A stretch of DNA of 64,000 nt from UMGS1781 sp045650705 (GTDB lineage: Bacteria > Bacillota > Clostridia > TANB77 > CAG-508). The stretch spans positions 15,592-79,591 of the forward strand of contig JAZRRK010000037.1 of assembly GCA_045650705.1 (NCBI GenBank). The letters run 5' to 3'. Under the pieces are notes generated by a model that saw nothing but the letters and a program-made list of their open reading frames with translations, made no database searches and was not told where the DNA came from. Both the position numbers and the translations under genes were made by a program. This document shows, one piece after another, positions 49,763 through 59,618 of the stretch (its first letter is position 1; every line of letters begins with the position of its first letter).

Positions 49763-51616
49763 TTAAATAGCTTTGAAGTGGCACTTACTAGCGCACAATC
49801 CACATTTAATACATTTTTCTGTATCTATTTTAAATCCTTCTTCTCTATTACCAACAATTGCTCCTACAGGACATTGTTTAGCACATAATCCACATCTCTT
49901 ACATTTTTCTGAATTTATTTGCATTTTCTTTAATGCTTTACATTCTCCTGCTGGACAATTTTTGTTTTCAATGTGTTCTATGTATTCGTTTTTGAAATAA
50001 TGTAATGTGCTTAATACTGGATTTGGAGCTGTTTGACCTAGTCCACATACAGATGTCATTTTTATAGTTTGGGCTAATTTTTCAAGTTTTTCTATATCTC
50101 CCTCTTCACCTTTTCCTTCTGTAATTCTTTCTAACATTTCAAGCATTCTTTTTGTACCTATTCTACAAGGTGTACATTTTCCACAGCTTTCATCTACTGT
50201 AAATCCTAAGTAGAATTTTGCTAAGTTTACCATACATTTAGAATCATCCATTACTATTAATCCACCAGACCCCATCATTGAACCTATTTTTGCTAATGAT
50301 TCATAATCTATTGGTGTATCTAAATGTTCTTCTGGTATACATCCTCCTGAAGGTCCTCCTGTTTGTGCAGCTTTAAATTCTCTACCATTTGGAATTCCTC
50401 CGCCTATATCAAATACGATTTCTCTTAAAGTTGTTCCCATTGGAACTTCTACTAATCCTACATTTACAACATTTCCACCTAATGCAAATACCTTTGTTCC
50501 TTTTGAAGTTTCAGTTCCTATGTTTGAATACCATTTTGCTCCATTTAAAATAATTTTTGTTATGTTTGCATATGTTTCAACATTGTTTATTAATGTTGGC
50601 TTCATAAATAGGCCTGCATTTGCTGGAAATGGTGGTTTTAAACGTGGGCGTCCACTTTTTCCTTCTATTGATTCTAGTAATGCTGTTTCTTCTCCACATA
50701 CAAATGCTCCTGCGCCTAAACGTATTTCTAGGTCAAATTCAAAATCTGTTCCGAATATATTTTTACCTAATATTCCATATTCTTTTGCTTGGTCTATAGC
50801 TGTTTGGAATCTATGTACTGCTATAGGATATTCTGCTCTAACGTAGATGTATCCTTTATTTGCTCCTATTGCATATCCTGCAATCATCATTGCTTCTACA
50901 ATACAATGTGGGTCACCTTCTAATATACTTCTATCCATAAATGCGCCTGGATCTCCCTCATCTGCATTACATACTACATATTTTTGAGTTCCTTTTGCTA
51001 TTCTTGTAAATTCCCATTTCTTACCTGTTGGGAATCCTGCTCCACCTCTTCCACGAAGCCCTGAATCTAAAACTTCTCTTATAACATCCTCTGGTTTCAT
51101 TTCTAACAATACCTTTTCTAATGCTTTATATCCATCAAATGCAATATATTCATCAATATTTTCTGGATCTATTATCCCACAGTTTTGAAGTGCAATTCTC
51201 TTTTGCTTTTTATAGAAGTTTAATTCATCTAATCTCTTTACTGTAGTTTCATCTATATCTTTACATAGTAATCTTTCTACAATTTTTCCTTCTACTATAT
51301 GTGTGTTAATAATTTCTTCACAATCTTCTGGTGTACAATGTGCATAAAACACATCTTCTGGTCTGATTATTACTATTGGGCCTTTTGCACAAAGTCCAAA
51401 ACATCCTGTTTGTATTACTTTTACATTTTCTATATGTTTTTCTTCTAATATTTTTCTAAATGTTTCTATTATTTTTGGTGATTTTGAAGATGTACAACCT
51501 GTTCCACGACATACTAATATGTGTTTTTCTTTCGTATTTGCTTTTAAATTTACTCTTAAATCCAGTTCTGCTCTTTTTGATTCTCTAATTTCATGTATTT
51601 CTTGTAAAGATTTCAT
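49763..51616 (-). CDS. hndC: NuoF-like flavoprotein subunit of the [FeFe]-hydrogenase (HndC/HydB type)
   Basis: The 617-residue protein has a thioredoxin-like 2Fe-2S domain at the N-terminus (VCRGTGCTSSKS, then TGCFGLCAKGP). The NuoF core follows, with FMN/NADH motifs RGRGGAGFPTGKKWEF and CNADEGDPGAFMDRSILEGD. Next is the 4Fe-4S site ESCGKCTPCRIGTKRM, and two C-terminal ferredoxin clusters (CKRCGLCAKQCPVGAI, CIKCGLCASKCHFKAI). It carries the FMN at which electrons bifurcate or merge between NAD(P)H and ferredoxin. It is the middle gene of the operon. Confidence 0.95.
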   Translation of the reverse strand: MKSLQEIHEIRESKRAELDLRVNLKANTKEKHILVCRGTGCTSSKSPKIIETFRKILEEKHIENVKVIQTGCFGLCAKGPIVIIRPEDVFYAHCTPEDCEEIINTHIVEGKIVERLLCKDIDETTVKRLDELNFYKKQKRIALQNCGIIDPENIDEYIAFDGYKALEKVLLEMKPEDVIREVLDSGLRGRGGAGFPTGKKWEFTRIAKGTQKYVVCNADEGDPGAFMDRSILEGDPHCIVEAMMIAGYAIGANKGYIYVRAEYPIAVHRFQTAIDQAKEYGILGKNIFGTDFEFDLEIRLGAGAFVCGEETALLESIEGKSGRPRLKPPFPANAGLFMKPTLINNVETYANITKIILNGAKWYSNIGTETSKGTKVFALGGNVVNVGLVEVPMGTTLREIVFDIGGGIPNGREFKAAQTGGPSGGCIPEEHLDTPIDYESLAKIGSMMGSGGLIVMDDSKCMVNLAKFYLGFTVDESCGKCTPCRIGTKRMLEMLERITEGKGEEGDIEKLEKLAQTIKMTSVCGLGQTAPNPVLSTLHYFKNEYIEHIENKNCPAGECKALKKMQINSEKCKRCGLCAKQCPVGAIVGNREEGFKIDTEKCIKCGLCASKCHFKAI

Positions 51617-51640
51617 AAATACACGTCCTTTCTATAATCT

Positions 51641-51750
51641 AAAGCCCCTTTAATAAGGGGGCTGTCGCGAAGCGACTGGGGTTCTTTAACTAATTAATAA
51701 AGAACCTTCCGTCAGACCTTCGGTCTGCCACCTCCCTTATTAAGGGAGGT
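51641..51750. repeat. Interspersed palindromic repeat, copy B, inside the hydrogenase operon
   Basis: AAGCCCCTTTAATAAGGGGG followed by CTGTCGCGAAGCGACTGGGG is the reverse complement of the repeat at 42400-42450. A second, related block follows (CCTTCCGTCAGACCTTCGGT, then CCTCCCTTATTAAGGGAGG). It interrupts the operon between hndA and hndC. Confidence 0.65.
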
Positions 51751-52245
51751 CTATTCAATCTTTGATTTATATTCCTCAATAACTCTATCTAATAACTCCG
51801 GAGTTGCATTACCATATACTTCATCATTTACTGTGAATACAGGAGCTAAACCACATGCACCAATACATCTCGTTGCTTCTATTGAAAATTTTCCATCTGG
51901 TGTTGTCTCTCCAACATCTATACCCAATTTTTCTTTTAGTCTATCTAATACTTGTTCTGAACCTTTTACAAAGCAGGCAGTTCCTAAACATACTGCTACA
52001 TTGTATTTTCCCTTTGGTTTTAAAGTAAATCTTGAGTAAAATGTTATTACTCCATAAACTTCTGCCATTGTTAGACCTAAATGCTCTGAAATAGCTAGCT
52101 GTGCATGTTTTGGTATATAACCATAAGCTTCTTGTACTTCGTTTAATACTTGAATTAAATTACTTTTATCTTTTTCATATTTAGATAGGACCTCTTCAAT
52201 CTTCTCATCTTTGTGGTTTGCTCCACAATTACAATTACAATCCAT
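51751..52245 (-). CDS. hndA: NuoE-like 2Fe-2S subunit of the [FeFe]-hydrogenase (HndA/HydC type)
   Basis: The start is the ATG at 52245, 6 bp after GGAGG. The longer upstream frame has no ribosome binding site. The 164-residue protein begins with a Cys-rich MDCNCNCGANH and then the NuoE-type domain (LIQVLNEVQEAYGYIPKHAQ, EVYGVITFYSRF). The 2Fe-2S ligands are in CLGTACFVKGS and CIGACGLAP. It passes electrons between the flavoprotein and the hydrogenase subunit. It is the first gene of the operon. The extra N-terminal cysteines are unusual and could bind metal. Confidence 0.94.
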   Translation of the reverse strand: MDCNCNCGANHKDEKIEEVLSKYEKDKSNLIQVLNEVQEAYGYIPKHAQLAISEHLGLTMAEVYGVITFYSRFTLKPKGKYNVAVCLGTACFVKGSEQVLDRLKEKLGIDVGETTPDGKFSIEATRCIGACGLAPVFTVNDEVYGNATPELLDRVIEEYKSKIE

Positions 52246-52376
52246 ATGGTTTCCTCCTATTTTTATTTTACTACATATACTATTATAATATATATTTTTT
52301 AAATATACATCACTTTTTATAAAAAATTTCTTAATAATCATATAAAATTAAAAGGCAACTTTCGTTACCTACTAAC

Positions 52377-53624
52377 TTAAATTACTATTTTTAATAATTG
52401 CATTATTTCAAAAAAGTAATGCAATACACCTTTTTTCTCTATTGTTTCTTTTGTCTTTATTGATATTTCATCTATTATCATATCTCCCTTTCTTACTATT
52501 ATCTTTCCAACTTCTGTATCTGCTAAAACTGGTGCTTCAAATTCTATTATTGCAGTTGAATCTAATGTTATGTTCTCATTTTCTTTCAATGGATACATTA
52601 TGTATCTTTCATTTTCTATGTATATTTCTGGTTGCCTTGTTACGCCTTTCTCTACTCTTATTCTCTTTTCATTTGTGTTACACCAAGCTTCGTATTCACT
52701 TGCAACTAATTCCTCTATATTAACTAATTTATAATTTTTATATGCATATTCTATAAGTTTTATAGAATCCTGTGTCCTTATTTTTCTTGTATCTGCACCT
52801 AGTACAACTGTTATTATTTCGAATCCATCTCTATTAGTTGATGTTACTAAACATCTGCCAGCTTTACTTGTATATCCTGTTTTTACTCCATTTACTCCAT
52901 CTAAATATCCTAAAAGCTCATTTGTATTTGATATTGTTTTTGGATATCCGTTTATTGTTACTGTATATTGCTTAGTATTTACTACTTCTGATATTTTTGG
53001 ATTATTAAGTGCATTATCTGTAATTATTGCTAATTCTAATGCAGTTGTATAATGGTTATCTCTATCTAGTCCATGTGGAGTTATAAAGTGGGTATTTTGT
53101 AATCCCAATTGCTCTGCTTTGTTGTTCATAAGCTCTGCAAAATTTTCTACACTCCCTGATACACTTATGGCTATTTGAACTGCTGCATCATTCCCTGAAC
53201 ATAGCATTAGTCCATATAACAAATCATTGTATGTTATTTTATCTCCTGTATGTAAACCTAATCTTGAACCTATAGTATTCGCTGCTTCTTTATCCACAAT
53301 TACTTCTTCGTTCAATCGGTCTATTCCTATTTGTTCTAACATTACTATTGATGTCATTATTTTAGTTGTACTTGCCATTGGCACAGGAGTATTTTCATCT
53401 TTTCCCCATAGTACAGTTCCAGAAGACCTATCATATATTACGGCATATCTTGATAATATTGATGGTTCTTCATCTTTTTGAGATTCTTGTAATGCTTCAT
53501 CTAGCCATGTGTAATCCCATGCATCTGGATCTTCTTCTTGAGCAAAACTAGTAACATTAAAACTAAGTATTATAGTTAATAATATTATTACTAAAAACTT
53601 TTTTATTTTCATTTTTGAAATCAC
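52377..53624 (-). CDS. D-alanyl-D-alanine carboxypeptidase (DacF/PBP5 type)
   Basis: The 415-residue protein has a signal peptide (about residues 1-29, cleavage after TSFA). The S11 peptidase domain has the three penicillin-binding motifs STTK (MASTTKIMTSIVML), SGN (MLCSGNDAAVQIA) and KTG (NGVKTGYTSKAG). The C-terminal PBP5 beta domain and a hydrophobic end (YFFEIMQLLKIVI) that may dock on the membrane complete it. It trims the terminal D-Ala of peptidoglycan stem peptides. In Clostridia such genes may be vegetative or sporulation linked, and the sequence alone does not decide. Confidence 0.95.
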   Translation of the reverse strand: MISKMKIKKFLVIILLTIILSFNVTSFAQEEDPDAWDYTWLDEALQESQKDEEPSILSRYAVIYDRSSGTVLWGKDENTPVPMASTTKIMTSIVMLEQIGIDRLNEEVIVDKEAANTIGSRLGLHTGDKITYNDLLYGLMLCSGNDAAVQIAISVSGSVENFAELMNNKAEQLGLQNTHFITPHGLDRDNHYTTALELAIITDNALNNPKISEVVNTKQYTVTINGYPKTISNTNELLGYLDGVNGVKTGYTSKAGRCLVTSTNRDGFEIITVVLGADTRKIRTQDSIKLIEYAYKNYKLVNIEELVASEYEAWCNTNEKRIRVEKGVTRQPEIYIENERYIMYPLKENENITLDSTAIIEFEAPVLADTEVGKIIVRKGDMIIDEISIKTKETIEKKGVLHYFFEIMQLLKIVI

Positions 53625-53660
53625 CTTGTATATGTATATTCTGTTTTTTTAATCTTTATG

Positions 53661-53837
53661 TTAGCCTAAACCTTACTTAATATAGATTTTAACTTGCGGT
53701 CTCCAGACGCGGTTTATTGCCTACTTTTCTTTAATTTAATACTACGATAACTACTATTGGAATAATAACTGCACGCCTACCGGCTACTCATGGGGTCGAC
53801 CTCGTTTGCAATCTATATTAATTAAAGTTTAGGCTAA
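53661..53837. repeat. Inverted-arm repeat, copy 4
   Basis: The 28 bp arms (53661-53688 and 53810-53837) have two mismatches and contain TTAGCCTAAAC and its complement, unlike those of copies 1 and 3. The core is the shared one with small changes (CTCCAGACGCGG, GCACGCCTACCGGCTACTCA, GGGTCGACCTCGTTTGC). It lies in the divergent gap between the carboxypeptidase and the M18 aminopeptidase. Confidence 0.85.
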
Positions 53838-53960
53838 TAATGTATTTATAAAAAGTTTATCATAATGAATTTTTTTATTCAATATTTTTTCCATTTTCTG
53901 TTTACAAATTTTAAAAAAGGTTATATTATATTGTATATTAATATGGAAGGTGGTTTGTTT

Positions 53961-55364
53961 ATGAATGAAACTGAAAAGTTAAAGGATTTTTTATTTGATA
54001 ATAAAAAATATGGTTGGGATTCTTTATCTGATGAATCTAAACAAGATATAAGTAAGTTTAGTGATGAATTTATTCATTTTCTTAATAAAAGTAAAACTGA
54101 AAGAGAAGCAACTGAATTTATCGTAGAGATTTTACAAAAAAATGGTTTTGTCGATTTAAAAGATAAAATGATTTTAGTTCCTGGAGATAGAATTTACTAT
54201 GTTAATAGAGAAAAATCTGTTTATTGTGCAATTATTGGAGCTAAACCTATTGAAGCCGGATTAAATATAATTGGCTCTCATATAGATTCTCCAAGATTAG
54301 ATTTAAAACCAAATCCTCTTTATGAAGATACCGGTTTTGCATTCTTTAAAACACATTATTATGGAGGTATAAAAAAATATCAATGGACTACAATACCTCT
54401 AAGTATTCACGGAGTTATAGTTAAAGCTAATGGGGAAAAAATTAAAGTTAATATTGGAGAAGATGATTCTGATCCTATATTCACTATTACAGACCTTTTG
54501 CCTCATTTAGCACAAGAGCAAATGGAAAAGAAATTAAAAGATGGTATTTCTGGAGAAGATTTAAATCTATTAATTGGTAGCATTCCTGTAGGGGATGAAA
54601 AAATATCTGAAAGAGTTAAATTAAACATATTGAAAATTTTGAATGACAAATATGGCATTACAGAAAGAGATTTTGTAAGCTCTGAACTTGAGTTAGTTCC
54701 TGCTTTTAAAGCAAGAAGTTTAGGATTTGATAAGAGTATGGTAGCTGGATACGGTCAAGATGATAGAGTATGTGCTTATACATCTTTAAGAGCTCTTTTA
54801 AATATTGAAAATCCTTCAAAAACTGCTATATGTATCTTTGCGGATAAAGAAGAGATTGGAAGTATGGGAAATACTGGTATGGAATCACATGTATTTGATA
54901 CTTTTGTTTCTGAGTTATTAAATAAAACTAATACTAATAGACCTAATCTATTAGACAAAGTGTTCTGTAATTCTAAAATGCTTTCAGCAGATGTTGATGC
55001 TGGTTTAGATCCTATTTATGTTTCTGTATCTGAGAGAAATAATGCTGCATATTTAGGAAAAGGAATTGGACTTAATAAATATACAGGAGCTCGTGGTAAA
55101 TCTGGTGCTTCTGATGCAAATGCAGAATATGTTGCTACTATAAGAAATATTTTTGAATCTAATAATATTTCTTATCAAGTAAGTGAGCTTGGAAAAGTTG
55201 ATACTGGTGGAGGCGGAACAATTGCCTACATTTTAGCAAATAAAGGTGTAGATGTAATAGATTGTGGCGTTCCAGTATTATCAATGCATTCTCCTTATGA
55301 AGTTACAAGCAAATTTGACATATATGAAGCTTATAAAGCTTATAAGGCATTTTGGAACAATTAA
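53961..55364 (+). CDS. M18-family metalloaminopeptidase
   Basis: The start is the ATG at 53961, 7 bp after GGAAGGTGG. The longer frame from 53865 begins inside AT-rich sequence without a ribosome binding site. The 467-residue cytosolic peptidase has all metal ligands of the M18 family: His in GSHIDSPRLDLKP, Asp in GYGQDDRVCAY, Glu-Glu in FADKEEIGSMGNTGM, Asp in LSADVDAG, and His in LSMHSPYEV. It removes N-terminal residues (often acidic or neutral) from peptides and forms dodecamers. It is monocistronic with a strong terminator. It contains no in-frame CGG. Confidence 0.95.
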   Translation: MNETEKLKDFLFDNKKYGWDSLSDESKQDISKFSDEFIHFLNKSKTEREATEFIVEILQKNGFVDLKDKMILVPGDRIYYVNREKSVYCAIIGAKPIEAGLNIIGSHIDSPRLDLKPNPLYEDTGFAFFKTHYYGGIKKYQWTTIPLSIHGVIVKANGEKIKVNIGEDDSDPIFTITDLLPHLAQEQMEKKLKDGISGEDLNLLIGSIPVGDEKISERVKLNILKILNDKYGITERDFVSSELELVPAFKARSLGFDKSMVAGYGQDDRVCAYTSLRALLNIENPSKTAICIFADKEEIGSMGNTGMESHVFDTFVSELLNKTNTNRPNLLDKVFCNSKMLSADVDAGLDPIYVSVSERNNAAYLGKGIGLNKYTGARGKSGASDANAEYVATIRNIFESNNISYQVSELGKVDTGGGGTIAYILANKGVDVIDCGVPVLSMHSPYEVTSKFDIYEAYKAYKAFWNN

Positions 55365-55379
55365 TTATTAAAAAAGTGC

Positions 55380-55416
55380 AAGCTGGGAATTTATTAACTC
55401 CCAGCTCTTTTTTCGG
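55380..55416 (+). terminator. Terminator of the M18 aminopeptidase gene
   Basis: The stem AGCTGGGA / TCCCAGCT is followed by TTTTTT on the plus strand. The gap up to 55529 holds another short inverted repeat (GGAATG...CATTCC) and nothing else recognised. Confidence 0.88.
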
Positions 55417-55529
55417 AATGCCCCTTTCGAGACATTCCCTCATATATCAACTAGGCACTGCCTAGAGGTTTTTATTATAGCACCTTTATTAGTTTTTGTC
55501 AAATATTTCCAGTAAATTTATTCAATTAT

Positions 55530-56027
55530 TTATTGTAAATAACTACTTATTTCCTGCAATTCTTCGAAATTCTTTTGTCTAAATATTTCATAAGCCACTA
55601 TCGCTACTGAATTTGATAAGTTTAGTGAACGAAGTGTAGGTCGCATTGGTATTCTAGCTGTTTTTTCTATATATTTTTTTAATACATCTTCTGGTAAACC
55701 TTTGGTTTCCTTGCCAAATAGAACAAATACTTCTTCCATTTTTGAATAGTCTATATCAGAATAGCAATGTGTCCCTTTTGTTGTTATAAAATACATATTA
55801 TTTTCTTCTGGTTTATATTTTTCTAAAAATTCTTTAAAATTATTATGTTCTTCTATTTCTAATTTGTCCCAATAATCTAGCCCCGCTCTTTTTACTTGTT
55901 TTTCATCTATACTAAATCCAAGAGGTCTTACTAAATGTAGCTTTGCACCTATTGCTGCACAAGTCCTTGCTATATTTCCTGTATTTTGTGGTATCTCTGG
56001 TTCAACTAAAACTATGTTTAATTTCAT
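55530..56027 (-). CDS. trmL: tRNA (cytidine/uridine-34 2'-O)-methyltransferase TrmL
   Basis: The 165-residue SPOUT methyltransferase has the TrmL N-terminal motif VLVEPEIPQNTGNIARTCAA, the region RPLGFSIDEKQVKRAGLDYW, and the C-terminal SAM-knot motifs LFGKETKGLPEDV, IPMRPTLRSLNLSNSVAIV. It methylates the wobble base of certain leucine tRNAs. The gene is small, complete and apparently monocistronic, 63 bp upstream (in transcription terms) of the rpoC terminator region. Confidence 0.95.
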   Translation of the reverse strand: MKLNIVLVEPEIPQNTGNIARTCAAIGAKLHLVRPLGFSIDEKQVKRAGLDYWDKLEIEEHNNFKEFLEKYKPEENNMYFITTKGTHCYSDIDYSKMEEVFVLFGKETKGLPEDVLKKYIEKTARIPMRPTLRSLNLSNSVAIVAYEIFRQKNFEELQEISSYLQ

Positions 56028-56060
56028 AAATTATCTCCTCCTAGCATTCATTATTCACTA

Positions 56061-56090
56061 AAAATCCCCGGCTTTGCCGAGGATTTTTTA
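56061..56090 (-). terminator. Terminator of rpoBC
   Basis: The stem AAAATCCTCGGC / GCCGGGGATTTT has an AAA loop and T residues on the minus strand, immediately after the rpoC stop. Confidence 0.9.
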
Positions 56091-59000
56091 CTATTCTTCT
56101 GTTGCTTCATTTCCTGTTGTTATATTTTTGTCTCTATACATTGTTAGTCCTGTTCCTGCTGGAATTAATTTTCCTATGATTACGTTTTCTTTTAGTCCTA
56201 TTAATGAATCTCTCTTTCCTTTTATTGCTGCTTCTGTTAATACTCTTGTTGTTTCTTGGAAAGATGCTGCTGACAAGAAGCTTTCTGTTGCTAATGATGC
56301 CTTTGTTATTCCTAATAATACCCTTTGACCTTTTGCAGGCATTTTTCCTTCTTGTTCAATATTTTTATTTTCTTCATTAAATTCATTAATATCAACTAAT
56401 GAACCAACAAACATGCTAGTGTCTCCACTATCTTCAATCTTTATTTTCTTTAACATCTGTCTAGATATAATTTCAATATGCTTGTCGTTTATATCAACAC
56501 CTTGGTTTCTATAAACTTTTTGTACTTCTGATGTTAAGTATTCAAATACTCCCTCTGGTCCTTTTATTGCTAATATTTCATTTGGATTTATTGTTCCTTC
56601 TGTTATAGGATCTCCTGCTTTTATATAGTCTCCATTTTTTACTCTTAGTTTAGATCCAAAGCTTATTGTATATGTTTTTGAGTCATCTTCACCTGTTACT
56701 GTAACTTCTTTTCTCTTCTTAGAGTCTTCTATTTTTACAGTTCCATTTATTTCAGAAATTACTGCTAATCCCTTTGGTTTTCTAGCTTCAAATAACTCTT
56801 CAACCCTTGGAAGACCTTGTGTAATATCTCCTCCTGCAACACCACCTGTATGGAATGTTCTCATTGTAAGCTGTGTACCAGGCTCACCAATTGATTGTGC
56901 AGCTATAATTCCAACTGCTTCTCCTATATTTACTATTTTTCTTGTTGCTAATCCCATACCATAGCATTTACTACATACACCATGTTTTGTATGGCATCCT
57001 AAAACTGAACGTACTTTTACTTTTGTAATTCCAGCTTCTATTATTTTATCTGCTATGTTTGGTAATATTAATGTATCTTTATCTACTATTAATTCTCCTG
57101 TTTGTGGATCTTTAATATCTTCATATGGGAATCTTCCTACTAATCTTTCATGTAATTTTTCTATTATTTGATTTCCATCTTTAATGTCTTCTATTTCAAT
57201 ATATTCCTCTGTTCCACAATCTTCTTCTCTTACTATTATGTCTTGGCTAACATCAACCAATCTTCTTGTTAAATATCCAGAGTCGGCTGTTCTTAATGCT
57301 GTATCTGCTAAACCTTTTCTAGCACCGTGTGATGAAATGAAGTATTCTAGAACGTCTAATCCCTCTCTAAAGCATGCTTTGATTGGAATTTCAACGGCTT
57401 TACCTGATGTATTTGCCATAAGTCCACGCATACCTGCAATCTGACGTAACTGATTCATATTACCTCTTGCTCCTGATTGTGCCATCATGAATATTGGATT
57501 TAGTTCATCAAAATTGTCTTTCATTGCATCTGTTACATCACCTGTTGCTTTTTCCCAAACTTTAATTACTGACTCATATCTTTCATCATCTGTAATTAAA
57601 CCACGTTTGTATTGTTTTGCTATATTCTCTACTTCTGCTTCTGCATTTGCTAAGATTTCTTTTTTTGCTTCTGGAACTGCAACGTCAGCAACTGACACTG
57701 TTATAGCACCTTTTGTTGAATATTTGAAACCTGTTGCTTTTATATAGTCTAATAACTCTGCTGAAACATTTAATCCATGTTTATCTATACATTTTGCTAT
57801 AATAGTTCCTAAATTTTTCTTCATAACTGGGAAGTTTATTTCTAATTCAAATGCATTTTCTGGATTGCTTCTATCTACAAATCCTAAATCTTGTGGGATT
57901 CCTTGATTATATATTAATCTTCCAACTGTTGTTTCTATTGTTTTTGTTACAATTTCTCCTTCTATTTCTTTTGTTCTTCTAACTTTTATTTTTGCATGAA
58001 GTCCTAAGTCTCCATTTTGGTATGCCATCATAGCTTCGTCTTCGTCTATGCAGTACATACCTTCTCCTTTTTCTCCAGCTACTTCCATTGTTAAATAGTA
58101 ACTTCCTAAAATCATATCTTGTGTTGGAACCGTTACTGGTTTACCATCTTGTGGTTTCAATAAGTTATTTACTGATAACATTAAATATCTTGCTTCTGCT
58201 TGTGCTTCTGGTGATAATGGAACGTGAACTGCCATTTGGTCACCGTCGAAGTCAGCGTTGAAAGCTGTACATACTAATGGATGAAGTTTTAATGCTCTTC
58301 CTTCTACTAATACTGGTTCGAATGCTTGAATACCTAATCTATGTAGTGTTGGAGCACGGTTTAACATTACAGGGTGGTCTTTTATAACCTCTTCTAATAT
58401 TCCCCATACTTCTGGATTTAATTTTTCTACCATTCTTTTAGCACTTTTAATGTTATGAGCTAACCCGCTTGCAACTAATACTTTCATTACAAATGATTTG
58501 AATAACTCTATTGCCATTTCTTTTGGTAATCCACATTGATATATTTTAAGTTCTGGTCCTACTACGATAACTGAACGTCCTGAATAGTCAACCCTTTTTC
58601 CAAGTAAGTTTTGTCTAAAACGTCCTTGTTTTCCTTTTAACATATCTGATAATGATTTTAATGGTCTATTTCCAGCTCCTGTTACTGGTCTTCCACGTCT
58701 TCCATTATCCATTAGGGCATCAACAGATTCTTGTAACATTCTCTTTTCATTTCTAACAATTATCTCTGGTGCTCCTAATTCTAATAATCTTTTTAATCTG
58801 TTATTTCTATTTAGTACTCTTCTATATAAATCATTTAAGTCTGATGTTGCAAATCTTCCTCCATCTAATTGAACCATTGGTCTAATATCTGGTGGAATTA
58901 CTGGTATAACATTTAATACCATCCACTCTGGTTTGTTTCCAGATAGTAAAAAGCTTTCTACTGTATCTAATCTTTTTATTAGTTTTGCTTTTTTCTGTTC

Positions 59001-59618
59001 ACTAGATTCTGCTATTTCTTTCTTTAGTCTATCTGATAATTTTTGTAAGTCTACTTTTTGCAATAGTGCTTTTATTGCTTCTGCACCCATTTGTGCTACA
59101 AATGAATTTTTTCCATATTTTTCTTCTGCATCATGATATTCTTTTTCTGTTAATATTTGTCCTTCTGTTAATCCTGATGTTCCTTTATCTGTAACTACAT
59201 ATGCTGCGAAGTATATAACTTTTTCTACACTTCTTGGAGATATATCTAATATTAATGCTACTCTACTTGGAATTCCTTTGAAATACCAAATATGTGCCAC
59301 TGGTGCTGCAAGTTCAATATGTCCCATTCTTTCACGTCTTACTTTTGATTTTGTTACTTCTACACCACATCTATCACAAATTATACCTTTATATCTTACT
59401 CTTTTATATTTACCACAATGACATTCCCAATCTTTTGTAGGTCCAAATATTTTTTCACAGTATAATCCATCTTTTTCTGGTTTTAATGTTCTATAATTGA
59501 TTGTCTCAGGTTTTTTTACCTCTCCCTTTGACCATTCTCTTATTTTTTCATCTGATGCTAATCCTATTTGAATTTTATCAAATATCTCTAATTCGTCTTG
59601 TTTTTGATTATTTTCCAT
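56091..59618 (-). CDS. rpoC: RNA polymerase beta' subunit
   Basis: The 1175-residue, full-length protein has the N-terminal zinc site (CHCGKYKRVRYKGIICDRCG), the active-site Mg2+ motif NADFDGDQMAVH, the trigger-loop/bridge-helix region (MRGLMANTSGKAVEIPIKA) and the second zinc site (CHTKHGVCSKCYGM). The C-terminal part is followed by a short acidic end. The start ATG follows GGAGGGAGAG. It is the second gene of rpoBC. It is a useful control for codon use, because I find no in-frame CGG in it. Confidence 0.99.
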   Translation of the reverse strand: MENNQKQDELEIFDKIQIGLASDEKIREWSKGEVKKPETINYRTLKPEKDGLYCEKIFGPTKDWECHCGKYKRVRYKGIICDRCGVEVTKSKVRRERMGHIELAAPVAHIWYFKGIPSRVALILDISPRSVEKVIYFAAYVVTDKGTSGLTEGQILTEKEYHDAEEKYGKNSFVAQMGAEAIKALLQKVDLQKLSDRLKKEIAESSEQKKAKLIKRLDTVESFLLSGNKPEWMVLNVIPVIPPDIRPMVQLDGGRFATSDLNDLYRRVLNRNNRLKRLLELGAPEIIVRNEKRMLQESVDALMDNGRRGRPVTGAGNRPLKSLSDMLKGKQGRFRQNLLGKRVDYSGRSVIVVGPELKIYQCGLPKEMAIELFKSFVMKVLVASGLAHNIKSAKRMVEKLNPEVWGILEEVIKDHPVMLNRAPTLHRLGIQAFEPVLVEGRALKLHPLVCTAFNADFDGDQMAVHVPLSPEAQAEARYLMLSVNNLLKPQDGKPVTVPTQDMILGSYYLTMEVAGEKGEGMYCIDEDEAMMAYQNGDLGLHAKIKVRRTKEIEGEIVTKTIETTVGRLIYNQGIPQDLGFVDRSNPENAFELEINFPVMKKNLGTIIAKCIDKHGLNVSAELLDYIKATGFKYSTKGAITVSVADVAVPEAKKEILANAEAEVENIAKQYKRGLITDDERYESVIKVWEKATGDVTDAMKDNFDELNPIFMMAQSGARGNMNQLRQIAGMRGLMANTSGKAVEIPIKACFREGLDVLEYFISSHGARKGLADTALRTADSGYLTRRLVDVSQDIIVREEDCGTEEYIEIEDIKDGNQIIEKLHERLVGRFPYEDIKDPQTGELIVDKDTLILPNIADKIIEAGITKVKVRSVLGCHTKHGVCSKCYGMGLATRKIVNIGEAVGIIAAQSIGEPGTQLTMRTFHTGGVAGGDITQGLPRVEELFEARKPKGLAVISEINGTVKIEDSKKRKEVTVTGEDDSKTYTISFGSKLRVKNGDYIKAGDPITEGTINPNEILAIKGPEGVFEYLTSEVQKVYRNQGVDINDKHIEIISRQMLKKIKIEDSGDTSMFVGSLVDINEFNEENKNIEQEGKMPAKGQRVLLGITKASLATESFLSAASFQETTRVLTEAAIKGKRDSLIGLKENVIIGKLIPAGTGLTMYRDKNITTGNEATEE

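Noticed and set aside
32816..53837. CRISPR array or insertion sequences for the four dispersed repeats
   Set aside because: Copies are kilobases apart, no spacers alternate, and no transposase or constant terminal repeat is present.
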